NCBI GenBank assembly: GCA_031289145.1
Contig: JAITQA010000161.1
Location: forward strand, 1-50,861
Source of the DNA: Dysgonamonadaceae bacterium
GTDB lineage: Bacteria > Bacteroidota > Bacteroidia > Bacteroidales > Azobacteroidaceae
Length of the DNA: 50,861 nt
Direction of reading: 5' to 3'
The notes beneath the pieces are model-generated. The model saw only the letters and a list, made by a program, of their open reading frames with translations, searched no databases and was not told where the DNA came from. Positions within the stretch are counted from its first letter, which is position 1. Each line of letters starts with the position of its first letter. Below, piece by piece: positions 33,909 through 42,478 of this stretch. The position numbers and the translations under genes are program-made.

Positions 33909-34733
33909 ATGGCAGTTACAATGGCAGATATTACGCATTTGCGTAAAATGACCGGTGCAGGTATGATGGACTGTAAAAATGCACTTAATGAAGCTGAAGG
34001 CGATTTCGATAAAGCAATAGAAATAATCCGCAAAAAAGGGCAGGCTGTCGCCGCAAAACGCGAAGACAGGGAAGCATCCGAAGGTTGTGTGTTAGCCGCA
34101 ACTAATGGCGATTTCGCTGCAATCGTTGCAGTAAAATGTGAAACCGATTTTGTAGCGAAAGGTCCGGATTTTATCGGATTGACTAAAAATATATTGAATG
34201 TGGCTTTGGAAAAGAAACCGGCCACAGTCGAAGCCTTGCTGGCGACATTAATTGACGGACGACCTGTTTCGGAATTGATCACAGACCGCATCGGTGTGAC
34301 CGGGGAAAAAATGGAATTAGGCGCTTATCAACAATTGACAGCTCCTACTACCGTTGCTTATATCCATCCGGGAAACAAACTGGCGACAATAGCCGGATTT
34401 AATCTGAAAGACGTTGATACGCAAGTTGCAAAGGACGTAGCTATGCAGATTGCAGCTATGAATCCGGTGAGCGTTGATACGGATACGGTTCCGCCGGAAA
34501 TTGCTGAGCGGGAAAAGAAAATTGCTCGCGAAAAAGCAATCGAACAAGGGAAACCTGAAAATATCTTAGACCGGATTGCAGAAGGCGCTTTAACAAAGTA
34601 TTACAAAGAATATACTTTGTTGTCGCAAGATTTTGTGAAAGATTCCAAGATAACCATCAGCGAATATCTAAAGAAACAGAATAAGGATTTAACGGTTACC
34701 TCATTCAATAGAGTTAATCTGAATGTAGAATAG
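33909..34733 (+). CDS. tsf: Elongation factor Ts
   Basis: The 274-residue protein starts MAVTMADITHLRKMTGAGMM and has the UBA-like N-terminal domain with DCKNALNEAEGDFDKAIE. The KCETDFVAKG motif follows, which in EF-Ts contacts EF-Tu to release GDP. The C-terminal part contains the dimerisation-type segments. It closes the rplM-rpsI-rpsB-tsf unit, with a hairpin terminator after it. Confidence 0.97.
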   Translation: MAVTMADITHLRKMTGAGMMDCKNALNEAEGDFDKAIEIIRKKGQAVAAKREDREASEGCVLAATNGDFAAIVAVKCETDFVAKGPDFIGLTKNILNVALEKKPATVEALLATLIDGRPVSELITDRIGVTGEKMELGAYQQLTAPTTVAYIHPGNKLATIAGFNLKDVDTQVAKDVAMQIAAMNPVSVDTDTVPPEIAEREKKIAREKAIEQGKPENILDRIAEGALTKYYKEYTLLSQDFVKDSKITISEYLKKQNKDLTVTSFNRVNLNVE

Positions 34734-34755
34734 AATTTATCCTTTTCTTTTTTTG

Positions 34756-34786
34756 AGGCTGCTTCCTTAGGAAGTGGCCTTTTTTG
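34756..34786 (+). terminator. Rho-independent terminator after tsf
   Basis: An 11-base stem with two G-U pairs and a three-base loop (34756-34766 with 34770-34780) is followed by TTTTT. The remaining 385 bases up to the next gene are very AT-rich and hold only a promoter. Confidence 0.75.
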
Positions 34787-35075
34787 TGCGAAATTTCGAA
34801 AAGTAGAAAATAAATATGATAAATAAGAAACCAAAACTGATTTTACGAATCAAATACAAATAAAAAAAATATATGTATATTCAATTATGACAAATCTCAG
34901 GCATATTTTAATCATTTGTATGTTTTTTTATGTAAAAAAAAAAAAAGTGTCTATTATGATTAAAAAAATAAACCATAAATGAGATATTATGGTATTTAGG
35001 AAAAACTATATTTTAATATTCTGATTTTGACAAAGATACTACTACCTATTTGCATTATTTATGCCGTTAAAAGAG

Positions 35076-35083
35076 TAATTTTG
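35076..35083 (+). promoter_or_regulatory. -7 promoter element for the HTH gene pair
   Basis: TAATTTTG followed by CAGTGC matches TAnnTTTG, 88 bases before the first HTH gene. The leader of about 80 bases is AT-rich. Confidence 0.5.
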
Positions 35084-35171
35084 CAGTGCTTAAGCGGATA
35101 TATATAACTTTTTAAGCAAAAATAATAATAAAAAGACAATAAATATAAATAAGCACTCAGGTAACGAAAGG

Positions 35172-36149
35172 ATGAATAAACAACTAAACGAGTTATTAAT
35201 TACAACAATTTTAAAAAATGTTCCTCGAAGCATAAAACCGGTTAACTATTTAACGGATATTCTGGGAATCAGTAGAGAATCAGCCTATAGAAGGATGAGA
35301 AGTGAGAAGTTTTTCTCGTTTGATGAAATCGCAGAATTATCGCTTAAATTAGATTTTTCTGTAGATGAAGTAATCAGAGGGAATGTGGAAGACAAAATTT
35401 TTTCAGAACTACAAATAACTATGTTGTCAAGTCCGGAAGAAAATTTCCGGACTATGATGATAGCGTATTACAAGTGGGTAGAGGAAATTACTCAAGTCAA
35501 AAGTGCGGTGATTATTTCTGTGAATAGCCTTGAGTCGATATTCGCGACTCAATTTGAGGCTTTGTCCAGATTTCTTTATTTCAGATGGATGCATCGATCG
35601 CATAAAACGACGATTAACAGTAGTTTATCGGCTATTGTTCTTCCGCCTGAAATGGTCGAAATTCAGAAAAAGATTAATTCCCGGATCAGTCTGATCAATG
35701 AAATTACTGTTATTCTAAACCGGGATGTAATTTTGAATTTAATCAGAGAGATTCAATATTATTATAGTCGTAAATTGATTTCGGAAGAAGAAGTAATGCT
35801 TCTGAAGAATGATTTGACGGAATATGTAAATCTTTTTGAAAAAATGATGCAGAAAGGGGCAAATGAACTCGGTCCCAAATACTATTTTTATCTTTCTCTC
35901 TTGGATATAGAGTCGAATAGTATTTGTGCCCGGTTTAACGAAAAAATGGTATCTCAATATTGGATTTCAGCAATGAAATCAGTCATAATTACAGACCAGA
36001 ATATTTGCAAGATACAACAATATTGGCTTGAATCGCTGAAAAAATATTCTGTTTTGATTACACAATCGAATGAGATATTACAAGCGCTATTTTTAAATAA
36101 ACAACGAGAATATATCGAAAATATAACAAATGATTTATTATATATATGA
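35172..36149 (+). CDS. HTH protein of an uncharacterised Bacteroidales family (paralogue 1)
   Basis: The 325-residue protein opens with a helix-turn-helix-like region (about residues 20-72: IKPVNYLTDILGISRESAYRR, then FSFDEIAELSLKLDFSVDEV). It resembles XRE/BetR-type DNA-binding domains. The remaining 250 residues are helical, without signal peptide or membrane helix. They have conserved blocks shared with the two next genes: YFRWMHRS, EIQYYYSRKLI, YFYLSLLDIESNS and SLKKYSVLITQSNEILQA. Its stop overlaps the start of the second paralogue by four bases. A transcription regulator is likely; the signal and targets are unknown. The base composition is lower in G+C than that of the ribosomal genes beside it. 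Confidence 0.8.
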   Translation: MNKQLNELLITTILKNVPRSIKPVNYLTDILGISRESAYRRMRSEKFFSFDEIAELSLKLDFSVDEVIRGNVEDKIFSELQITMLSSPEENFRTMMIAYYKWVEEITQVKSAVIISVNSLESIFATQFEALSRFLYFRWMHRSHKTTINSSLSAIVLPPEMVEIQKKINSRISLINEITVILNRDVILNLIREIQYYYSRKLISEEEVMLLKNDLTEYVNLFEKMMQKGANELGPKYYFYLSLLDIESNSICARFNEKMVSQYWISAMKSVIITDQNICKIQQYWLESLKKYSVLITQSNEILQALFLNKQREYIENITNDLLYI

Positions 36150-37126
36150 CTAATTTTAGAAAAATAATTGTAGAAAAACTTTTAGAAAAAATTCCGCCTC
36201 ATATCAAGCCGATTAACTACTTGATGGAGGTGCTTGATATCAGCAAAGAGTCTATGTATCGCAGGCTTAGAGGTGATATTTCTTTCACATTGGAAGAGAT
36301 GACCAAATTATCGGTTGAATTGAAATTTTCTTTAGATGAATTGGTAAGAACGGGTAAAGAAGGCCATACTTTTTTTAATTTATCTTCCATGTCATTCGAA
36401 AATCCTTCCGATGCTTTCCATACGATGCTTCACATGCATTATCAATGCTTGGAGAATATTATCAATGGCGAAAATCCAGAGTCGTTTATTACGGTAAATA
36501 ATATTCAGCCGATATTTACTGTGCATTTTGACCAGTTATTCCGTTTCCTGTATTACCGTTGGATGCATCAAAGTCAGGAAGCATCACTGAAATACCATTA
36601 TTCCGATATTGAAGTTCCGAAAGAAACTGCTTTTTTACAGCAACAATTGAAAGGTATTTCCCGGAAGATAAAGAATGCAACTTTTATTTTCAACGCGAAT
36701 ATTTTTGAAAACTTAATGCAGGAAATTCATTATTATTATAAGCGAAAACTGATAGACGAAGAAACGCTCCAAATGCTCAAAAAAGAGATGTTGGATTTTG
36801 TGAATTTGGGAGAGGAAACCGCAAGAACGGGTAGTTTGGATCCGGGAACAAAAATTAATTTCTATTTATCCCACTTTAACATAGAAACGAATAGTTATTA
36901 TCACACGTATAATAATAAATCCGACTCTTGCTTCTTTTTGTGTTCCATTGAACCGGTCATAACCTCTGATTCCCGTATCTGTGTTAAACATAGGAAAAAA
37001 CTATCTTCCCTGAAAAAGTATTCATCACTGATTTCACAATCCAATGAGATTCTTCAGGCAAGATACTTCAACCAACAACGTGCTTATATTGAGAATATAA
37101 ACAATATGCCTCCGAAATTTTTATAA
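36146..37126 (+). CDS. HTH protein of the same uncharacterised family (paralogue 2)
   Basis: The 326-residue protein shares the layout of its upstream neighbour: HTH region IKPINYLMEVLDISKESMYRR (residues 20-40), then FLYYRWMHQSQ, EIHYYYKRKLIDEE, FYLSHFNIETNS and SLKKYSSLISQSNEILQA. The two are clearly paralogues but well diverged. They share an ATGA junction and one promoter, so the two proteins are made together, perhaps as a heteromer. It converges on the third paralogue, which lies 35 bases away on the other strand. No known function. Confidence 0.8.
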   Translation: MTNFRKIIVEKLLEKIPPHIKPINYLMEVLDISKESMYRRLRGDISFTLEEMTKLSVELKFSLDELVRTGKEGHTFFNLSSMSFENPSDAFHTMLHMHYQCLENIINGENPESFITVNNIQPIFTVHFDQLFRFLYYRWMHQSQEASLKYHYSDIEVPKETAFLQQQLKGISRKIKNATFIFNANIFENLMQEIHYYYKRKLIDEETLQMLKKEMLDFVNLGEETARTGSLDPGTKINFYLSHFNIETNSYYHTYNNKSDSCFFLCSIEPVITSDSRICVKHRKKLSSLKKYSSLISQSNEILQARYFNQQRAYIENINNMPPKFL

Positions 37127-37161
37127 ACCGTAGACAAGGATGTGCCTTGCAGTAAATTCAA

Positions 37162-38142
37162 CTAATAATGATATAGTTCACTGGTTATATCTTCAATGAA
37201 TTCTTTTTGCTTTGTAATGAATTCTGCTTGAAGTATTTCATTCGACAGTGTAATCAAAACTGAAAACTTTTTTAGTGACTCTACCCATTTTTTTTGCATG
37301 TAACAAATTTCCTGGTTATAGACAGCTATTACATTGACAGGGTATAACCAATAAAGAGAAGCAATGTTATTGTCTGAAATAGAACAATTTGTATTGGTTT
37401 CAACGTCTAAGAGAGAAAGATAAAAATTGCAAACGGATCCGTAATCGTTCGTTCCCCTTTGCATCATAATCTCTATCTTTTTTAGCAGGCTTATCAACTC
37501 TTCTTTCAATATCAGCGCTTCTTCCTCTGTTATGAGCTTTCGGTTATAGTAATATTGAATCTCCCTGACAGTCGTTAAAAATATTTCTCGGTCAATAATA
37601 CAATTGAGGTTATCCAAATTCTTTTTTTTGGTTATAAAATTTTTACGCAATTCCATAATGTTATAGGGAATCACCGTATCGGAAAAAAGATGATTCAACG
37701 ATACATTGCTGGTCTGGTGTATCCAATTGTAATAGTGTAATTTGAAAAGAGAATCAAACTCAATATACATGACGAGGCTAACCCGGTTTAGCGAAGCCAA
37801 AACCTCTACATTAGGCGATGAAGTAATAATCTCTAAATACTTGTAATACTCTTCCATCATACAGAGAAAACTTTCATCTGCCCTGGCAGAACTATTAACT
37901 TGTAAATCGAAAAATATGCGTTCTTCCATATTTTTCCCTATAACTTCATCAACGGAAAAGCCTAATTTAAGCGACAATTCCGCGATTTCATCAAAAGTGA
38001 AAGGAATTTCTCCCCTCATCCTTCGATAAGCAGACTCTTTACCAATACTAAGAACAGTCATCAAATACTCGACAGGCTTAATGTTTCCGGATATATTTTC
38101 CGAAATTTTTGCCATTATCAGTTCAATTTGTTTTTCAGTCAT
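37162..38142 (-). CDS. HTH protein of the same uncharacterised family (paralogue 3, opposite strand)
   Basis: From MTEKQIELIMAKISENISGN the product has 326 residues, the same length as its relatives. The HTH region (IKPVEYLMTVLSIGKESAYRR, residues 21-41) and the blocks YYNWIHQTS, EIQYYYNRKLITEEE, FYLSLLDVETN and SLKKFSVLITLSNEILQA are present. It is closer to paralogue 1 than to 2 by eye. An upstream Met (38181) would add 13 hydrophobic residues overlapping its promoter and is not preferred. It has its own promoter element at 38181-38188. Confidence 0.8.
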   Translation of the reverse strand: MTEKQIELIMAKISENISGNIKPVEYLMTVLSIGKESAYRRMRGEIPFTFDEIAELSLKLGFSVDEVIGKNMEERIFFDLQVNSSARADESFLCMMEEYYKYLEIITSSPNVEVLASLNRVSLVMYIEFDSLFKLHYYNWIHQTSNVSLNHLFSDTVIPYNIMELRKNFITKKKNLDNLNCIIDREIFLTTVREIQYYYNRKLITEEEALILKEELISLLKKIEIMMQRGTNDYGSVCNFYLSLLDVETNTNCSISDNNIASLYWLYPVNVIAVYNQEICYMQKKWVESLKKFSVLITLSNEILQAEFITKQKEFIEDITSELYHY

Positions 38143-38180
38143 GATTATTAAATATTTAAAAGTACAATGAAAAATAATCA

Positions 38181-38188
38181 CAAAAGTA
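38181..38188 (-). promoter_or_regulatory. -7 promoter element for paralogue 3
   Basis: The minus strand reads TACTTTTG, matching TAnnTTTG, 39 bases before the start at 38142. The gap from here to ahpF is otherwise without features. Confidence 0.45.
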
Positions 38189-38369
38189 GATTAAAAAATG
38201 GAAATACCAAACAAATACAGCAATATTTGTCAATTATTTTATTTTGTAGAAAAATAATTCATTAAATTTTGGGATTGTTTCAATGAGTTTCAGAATATGA
38301 CATCGCAAAATGAAGCTATCTATCGACCATATCTGTCGACTGTAAAGACGTAAATTTTATATCTTGGCT

Positions 38370-39917
38370 TTATATCTCCCGCATCCTATCTTCAAAAGCA
38401 GATAAGGCTGCTTTTGCACCTTCCCCCATAGAAATAATGATTTGTTTGTATGGAACAGTTGTAACATCTCCGGCCGCATAGATACCCGGTTGATTGGTAC
38501 GACAATGCGCATCAATTTCTATTTCCCCGAAACGATTGGTTGAAACGGTTTCTTTAAATGCAGCGCTATTCGCACTTAAACCGATTTGAACAAAAATGCC
38601 GTCCAATTCGGTGATGTGTTCTTGTTCCGTATTGCGGTTCTTCACACGGATGGCCGTCACTTTCTCTCCATTCCCGATAACTTCCATTGTTTGAGTTGAT
38701 ACGAATATTTCTACATTGGGTAGCGATTTCACTTTTTCCTGTAATACAGCGTCGGCTTTCAGTTCGTCCAAAAACTCAAAGACAGTGACTTTGGCACAAA
38801 TACCTGCTAAGTCAAGGGCTGCTTCTATTCCGGAATTTCCACCTCCGACTACGGCAACGTGTTTTCCTTTATAGAAAGGGCCGTCGCAATGCGGGCAAAA
38901 AGCAAGGCCCCGGCCAACGTATTCCGATTCGCCGGGAACATTCAATCTGCGCCAACTTGCACCTGTGGCGATGATAACAGCCGGAGCTGCCAGCTTTTCT
39001 CCTCCGGCAACCCGAACAATCTTCATTTTACCCTCTGTTTCTATTTTTTCTACACGTCTATGCTCCAAAATATCAATCGGATAGACTTGGATATGCGCTT
39101 TCAGGTTGGCGGCTAATTCTTCGCCGGTTGTATAAGGAACGGAAACCAAGTTTTCGATACCCACGGTTTCTTTCACCTGTCCTCCTATCCTTTCAGCCAA
39201 CAGTGCGACTTGTAAGCCTTTGCGAGCGGAATAGATGGCTGCCGAACTACCGGCAGGGCCGCCCCCAATGACAACAAGGTCGTATTTTTTTACGGATATT
39301 TCCGCTTTCGCCTCATTTACGCCATAATGCGTTTCCAATTTATCCAACAATTCTCCGAAACCGGCTTTACCTACATGCAACAATGCGCCGTCGGCAAAAA
39401 CGGACGGCACCGCTTGAATCTTCAATGCATCCGCTTCTTCCTGGTAAATTGCCCCGTCCACCATTTCATGGCTGATGTTTTTGTTCAACAGCGCCATCAG
39501 GTTGAGCGCTTGTACCACATCCGGACAATTGGTGCAGGTGAGGGAAACGTAAGTCTTCAGGTGAATATTGCCTTTCAAGGCGCTGACCCGGTTGCAAATG
39601 ACTTCGTCCGGAATATTTTTACCTTTGCCGTCGCTGTTCAATATCGCTAATAACAAAGAGGTAAATTCATGACCGTTGGGAACGCCCCGAAATCGGATTC
39701 CGGTAGCTTCTCCGTTCTTCAATAAGGAAAAGGCCAACTGATTATCTTCCTTTATCCGACAGGTAATTTTTTCTGAAGTGGCAGCGACTTCTCCCAATAA
39801 TGTTACCAAATCTTCCCGGCTTTCGTGTTGTGTCGGAACTGTAATGTCTAAAGTATAAGCAGCTTCCAAATCGGAGAAGATGCTTTGTAATTGTTGTTTG
39901 AAATTTGTTTCTAACAT
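38370..39917 (-). CDS. ahpF: Alkyl hydroperoxide reductase subunit F
   Basis: The 515-residue protein has an N-terminal pair of thioredoxin-like folds with the redox-active CTNCPD (near residue 128). An FAD/NADH-binding thioredoxin-reductase-like part follows: [23 protein letters not shown] with the second redox pair, [16 protein letters not shown] and YAAGDVTTV. It passes electrons from NADH to AhpC to reduce peroxides. It lies downstream of ahpC in the same direction but has its own promoter element at 39934-39941, and a terminator separates the two. Confidence 0.95.
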   Translation of the reverse strand: MLETNFKQQLQSIFSDLEAAYTLDITVPTQHESREDLVTLLGEVAATSEKITCRIKEDNQLAFSLLKNGEATGIRFRGVPNGHEFTSLLLAILNSDGKGKNIPDEVICNRVSALKGNIHLKTYVSLTCTNCPDVVQALNLMALLNKNISHEMVDGAIYQEEADALKIQAVPSVFADGALLHVGKAGFGELLDKLETHYGVNEAKAEISVKKYDLVVIGGGPAGSSAAIYSARKGLQVALLAERIGGQVKETVGIENLVSVPYTTGEELAANLKAHIQVYPIDILEHRRVEKIETEGKMKIVRVAGGEKLAAPAVIIATGASWRRLNVPGESEYVGRGLAFCPHCDGPFYKGKHVAVVGGGNSGIEAALDLAGICAKVTVFEFLDELKADAVLQEKVKSLPNVEIFVSTQTMEVIGNGEKVTAIRVKNRNTEQEHITELDGIFVQIGLSANSAAFKETVSTNRFGEIEIDAHCRTNQPGIYAAGDVTTVPYKQIIISMGEGAKAALSAFEDRMREI

Positions 39918-39933
39918 AAAATTCTTTTTTTTA

Positions 39934-39941
39934 CAAAGATA
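39934..39941 (-). promoter_or_regulatory. -7 promoter element for ahpF
   Basis: The minus strand reads TATCTTTG, matching TAnnTTTG, 17 bases before the ahpF start. The leader would be about ten bases. Confidence 0.55.
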
Positions 39942-40059
39942 ATTGTAAATTTTGTATAATTAAAATTGATAGTGTTTATGTTTATATAGATAATATTTAT
40001 ATGACTATGTAATGCTGATTGGCTACCATAAATCTTCGAATGATTATGCGTAATTTCAC

Positions 40060-40097
40060 AAAAAAAGGTGAGACTTCCAAAAGCCTCACCTTTTTTC
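40060..40097 (-). terminator. Rho-independent terminator after ahpC
   Basis: AAAAAAGGTGAG and CTCACCTTTTTT form a long stem with short flanking pairs around a small loop. It has A and T runs at both ends and lies 33 bases after the ahpC stop. Confidence 0.8.
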
Positions 40098-40129
40098 AAA
40101 CACTCAAACACTCAAACAAACACCGGAAT

Positions 40130-40696
40130 TTATAATTTTCCCACCAAATCAATACTTGGTTTCAGCGTTATATCACCTTTTTTCCATTTTGCAGGGCAAA
40201 CTTCGTTGGGATGGTTTGCTACAAATTGGGCTGCTTCTACTTTCCGTAGCAGTTCTTCTGCATTGCGTCCGATTCCGTTGTCATGAATTTCCGCAATTTT
40301 GATTTGTCCTTCCGGATTTACAAGGAAGGTGCCGCGGTAAGCCAAACCGTCCGATTCAATCAATACGCCGAATGCGCGGCTCAAAGCGCCGGTATGGTCG
40401 GCCAGCATCGGGTATTTGATTTTACGAATTGTTTCGGAAGCATCGTGCCAAGCTTTGTGTACAAAGTGGGAATCCGTACTTACCGAATAAATTTCTACGC
40501 CTAATTCCTGAAATTTTGCATACTTGTCTGCCATATCGGATAATTCGGTCGGACAAACAAAAGTAAAATCGGCCGGATAGAAAAAGAAAATCGACCATTT
40601 CCCTTTTACATCATTGCTGCTTACTGTTTTAAACGCGCCATTGTGGTATGCCTGTAATTTAAATTCAGGCAATTGAGAATTAATAATTGGTTCCAT
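40130..40696 (-). CDS. ahpC: Alkyl hydroperoxide reductase subunit C (peroxiredoxin)
   Basis: The 188-residue protein has the peroxidatic cysteine in FYPADFTFVCPTEL (near residue 47) and the resolving cysteine in NEVCPAKWKKG near residue 165, the typical 2-Cys pattern. It reduces hydrogen peroxide and organic peroxides with electrons from AhpF. It is transcribed divergently from oxyR, with which it shares a 120-base control region. Confidence 0.96.
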   Translation of the reverse strand: MEPIINSQLPEFKLQAYHNGAFKTVSSNDVKGKWSIFFFYPADFTFVCPTELSDMADKYAKFQELGVEIYSVSTDSHFVHKAWHDASETIRKIKYPMLADHTGALSRAFGVLIESDGLAYRGTFLVNPEGQIKIAEIHDNGIGRNAEELLRKVEAAQFVANHPNEVCPAKWKKGDITLKPSIDLVGKL

Positions 40697-40746
40697 AATT
40701 TTTTATTATTAAAAATGAATAATACATTTATTTATTTATTTTTCTG

Positions 40747-40797
40747 CAAATTTAGGGGTATTCTTGATATAAATCAAACTGATATTATCTATCTTTG
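40747..40797. promoter_or_regulatory. Divergent ahpC/oxyR control region with candidate OxyR site
   Basis: TAAATTTG (minus, 40747-40754) is the -7 element for ahpC and TATCTTTG (plus, 40790-40797) that for oxyR. Between them lies the perfect dyad TTGATATAAATCAA (40764-40777), with the half-site symmetry expected of a LysR-type regulator. Binding by OxyR is inferred from position only. Confidence 0.6.
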
Positions 40798-40816
40798 CAT
40801 AGAAAAAATTTATATT

Positions 40817-41761
40817 ATGAACATACAACAATTGGAATATGTAATTGCCGTCGATAATTTCCGGCATTTTGCCAGAGCGGCAGAGGTGTGCTTTGTCACA
40901 CAACCTACACTGAGTATGATGATTCAGAAATTGGAAGATGAATTAGCTGTAAAGATATTTGACCGGACGAAGCATCCCGTGGAGCCTACGGCTATCGGCA
41001 AACAGATTATTGAACAAGCGCATATTTCGCTGAGGCATTTCAAACAAATTAAAGAAATTGTTGAAAATGAACAAAATATCGTCACAGGCAGTTTCAAATT
41101 AGGCATTATCCCGACCATTGCTTCGTATTTGGTTCCGGTTTTGCTTCAAAAACACCATGCCGATAACAACGAAATAGAATTAACGCTGAAAGAAACGACG
41201 ACCCATAACATGATTAACGATATTTTGAAAGGGACTTTAAACGGCGGTATTCTTGCCGGACCGCTGCATCATCCGGAACTATCGGAATATCCGCTCTATT
41301 ATGAAAAATTTTATGCCTACGTTTCTCCCCAGGATGCATCTTATCAAGAAAAAGAAATTGATTTGGATAAAATAGATATCACGGATGTTTGGTTATTGGA
41401 AAACGAGCACTGTCTGAGAGGTCAGATAGAGCGTTTGTGTCAGTTGAAGAAAAAATCCACCACTGACGATACCTCTTTTGTCCGGTATGAATCAGGCAGT
41501 ATCGACACGCTAATCAATGTCGTGGATTACAATCCCGGCATCACCATTATTCCGGAGATGCACGCTATGGGTTTGAGCGAGGAAAAGCAGGAAAACTTAC
41601 GTCCTTTTAAAAATATGATGGCGGTCAGGGAAGTAAGTTTGGTGGTCAGCAATGAATATGTTCGCAAAACCATGTTGAACAAAATCCTGGATATCATCAA
41701 AGATTCTGTGCCTAAATCCATGCAGAACCCGGAATTAAAGGCGTATGTGGTTGATTTATAA
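40817..41761 (+). CDS. oxyR: LysR-family hydrogen peroxide regulator OxyR
   Basis: From MNIQQLEYVIAVDNFRHFAR the protein has 314 residues. The winged HTH includes AEVCFVTQPTLSMMIQKLED. The C-terminal sensing domain has LENEHCLRGQIERLC, in which two cysteines (near residues 199 and 208) correspond to the redox pair of OxyR. Upon oxidation OxyR activates peroxide defence genes. It is divergent from ahpC. The longer frame from 40673 would run across its own promoter and the ahpC start, so the shorter start is chosen. Its stop overlaps the converging HAD gene by six bases. Confidence 0.93.
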   Translation: MNIQQLEYVIAVDNFRHFARAAEVCFVTQPTLSMMIQKLEDELAVKIFDRTKHPVEPTAIGKQIIEQAHISLRHFKQIKEIVENEQNIVTGSFKLGIIPTIASYLVPVLLQKHHADNNEIELTLKETTTHNMINDILKGTLNGGILAGPLHHPELSEYPLYYEKFYAYVSPQDASYQEKEIDLDKIDITDVWLLENEHCLRGQIERLCQLKKKSTTDDTSFVRYESGSIDTLINVVDYNPGITIIPEMHAMGLSEEKQENLRPFKNMMAVREVSLVVSNEYVRKTMLNKILDIIKDSVPKSMQNPELKAYVVDL

Positions 41762-42388
41762 CATCCCGAAAATAGACCGGAAATCTTCGCCGTTTGTGGC
41801 CAAATAAGTCCTCATACCCAGTTTTTCCCCCATTTCGATATTGGCAAGGCCATCGTCGATAAACAAGGTCTCGGAAAGAATCATTCCGGAATCTTTTATC
41901 ATAAAATGGAAAATTTCAGGGGCGGGTTTGGTATATCCTATTTCGTAAGATGTATAAATTTTATCGAAAAATTCATCAATGCGCTTACCTTGCGGAGAAA
42001 AGGCGGGTGAACGCGCCCAGTCCATAATTACCGGATTGGTATTGCTTAACAGGTAAACCTTGTATTTTTTTTTCAATGTTTCCAGCATTTCTAATTTGTA
42101 GAGCGGTATCTCTTTCAGAAAACCCAACCAGGCGTGGTCGATTACTTCACTTGCAATAGTCCGCCCGGCTTCTTTGCGTATCGCCGTATAAAATGCTTCT
42201 TTTGTTATTTTACCTTCTTCCAATGCTAAAAAAATACCTTTTTGGTGATAAGCGTCCAATAATTCATCAGCGTTGGCTAAACCGGCTGCTGTAAAACGTC
42301 TTACAGCTTCGTCTCTTTCCAAGGTGACGATTACGCCACCCAAATCAAAAACGATATTTTTAATGCCTTTCAAGTAGTTATTGTGCAT
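41756..42388 (-). CDS. HAD-superfamily hydrolase (subfamily IA phosphatase)
   Basis: The 210-residue product has the nucleophile motif FDLGGVIV near residue 13, the YLLSNTNPVIMDW motif II and the FIDDGLANIEMGEKLGMRT motif IV of HAD-IA phosphatases, with a helical cap between. The substrate is unknown; sugar phosphates, nucleotides or haloacids are possible in this group. The 3' ends of this gene and oxyR overlap by six bases. It has its own promoter element at 42409-42416. Confidence 0.85.
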   Translation of the reverse strand: MHNNYLKGIKNIVFDLGGVIVTLERDEAVRRFTAAGLANADELLDAYHQKGIFLALEEGKITKEAFYTAIRKEAGRTIASEVIDHAWLGFLKEIPLYKLEMLETLKKKYKVYLLSNTNPVIMDWARSPAFSPQGKRIDEFFDKIYTSYEIGYTKPAPEIFHFMIKDSGMILSETLFIDDGLANIEMGEKLGMRTYLATNGEDFRSIFGML

Positions 42389-42408
42389 AATAAACAAATT
42401 TTATCCCG

Positions 42409-42416
42409 CAAAGGTA
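42409..42416 (-). promoter_or_regulatory. -7 promoter element for the HAD hydrolase gene
   Basis: The minus strand reads TACCTTTG, matching TAnnTTTG, 21 bases before the start at 42388. The short gap to the divergent peptidase gene must also hold that gene's promoter; TAACTTTA near 42438 is the nearest weak match. Confidence 0.5.
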
Positions 42417-42478
42417 GCTTTTTTCAACAGATTATTATAACTTTACGCGGTGAAAATATAATTTTAAAAAATAGCGCT

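Noticed and set aside
37127-37161. Terminator between paralogues 2 and 3 (CAAGG and CCTTG arms)
   Set aside because: The stem is only five base pairs and has no T-run, too weak to call.
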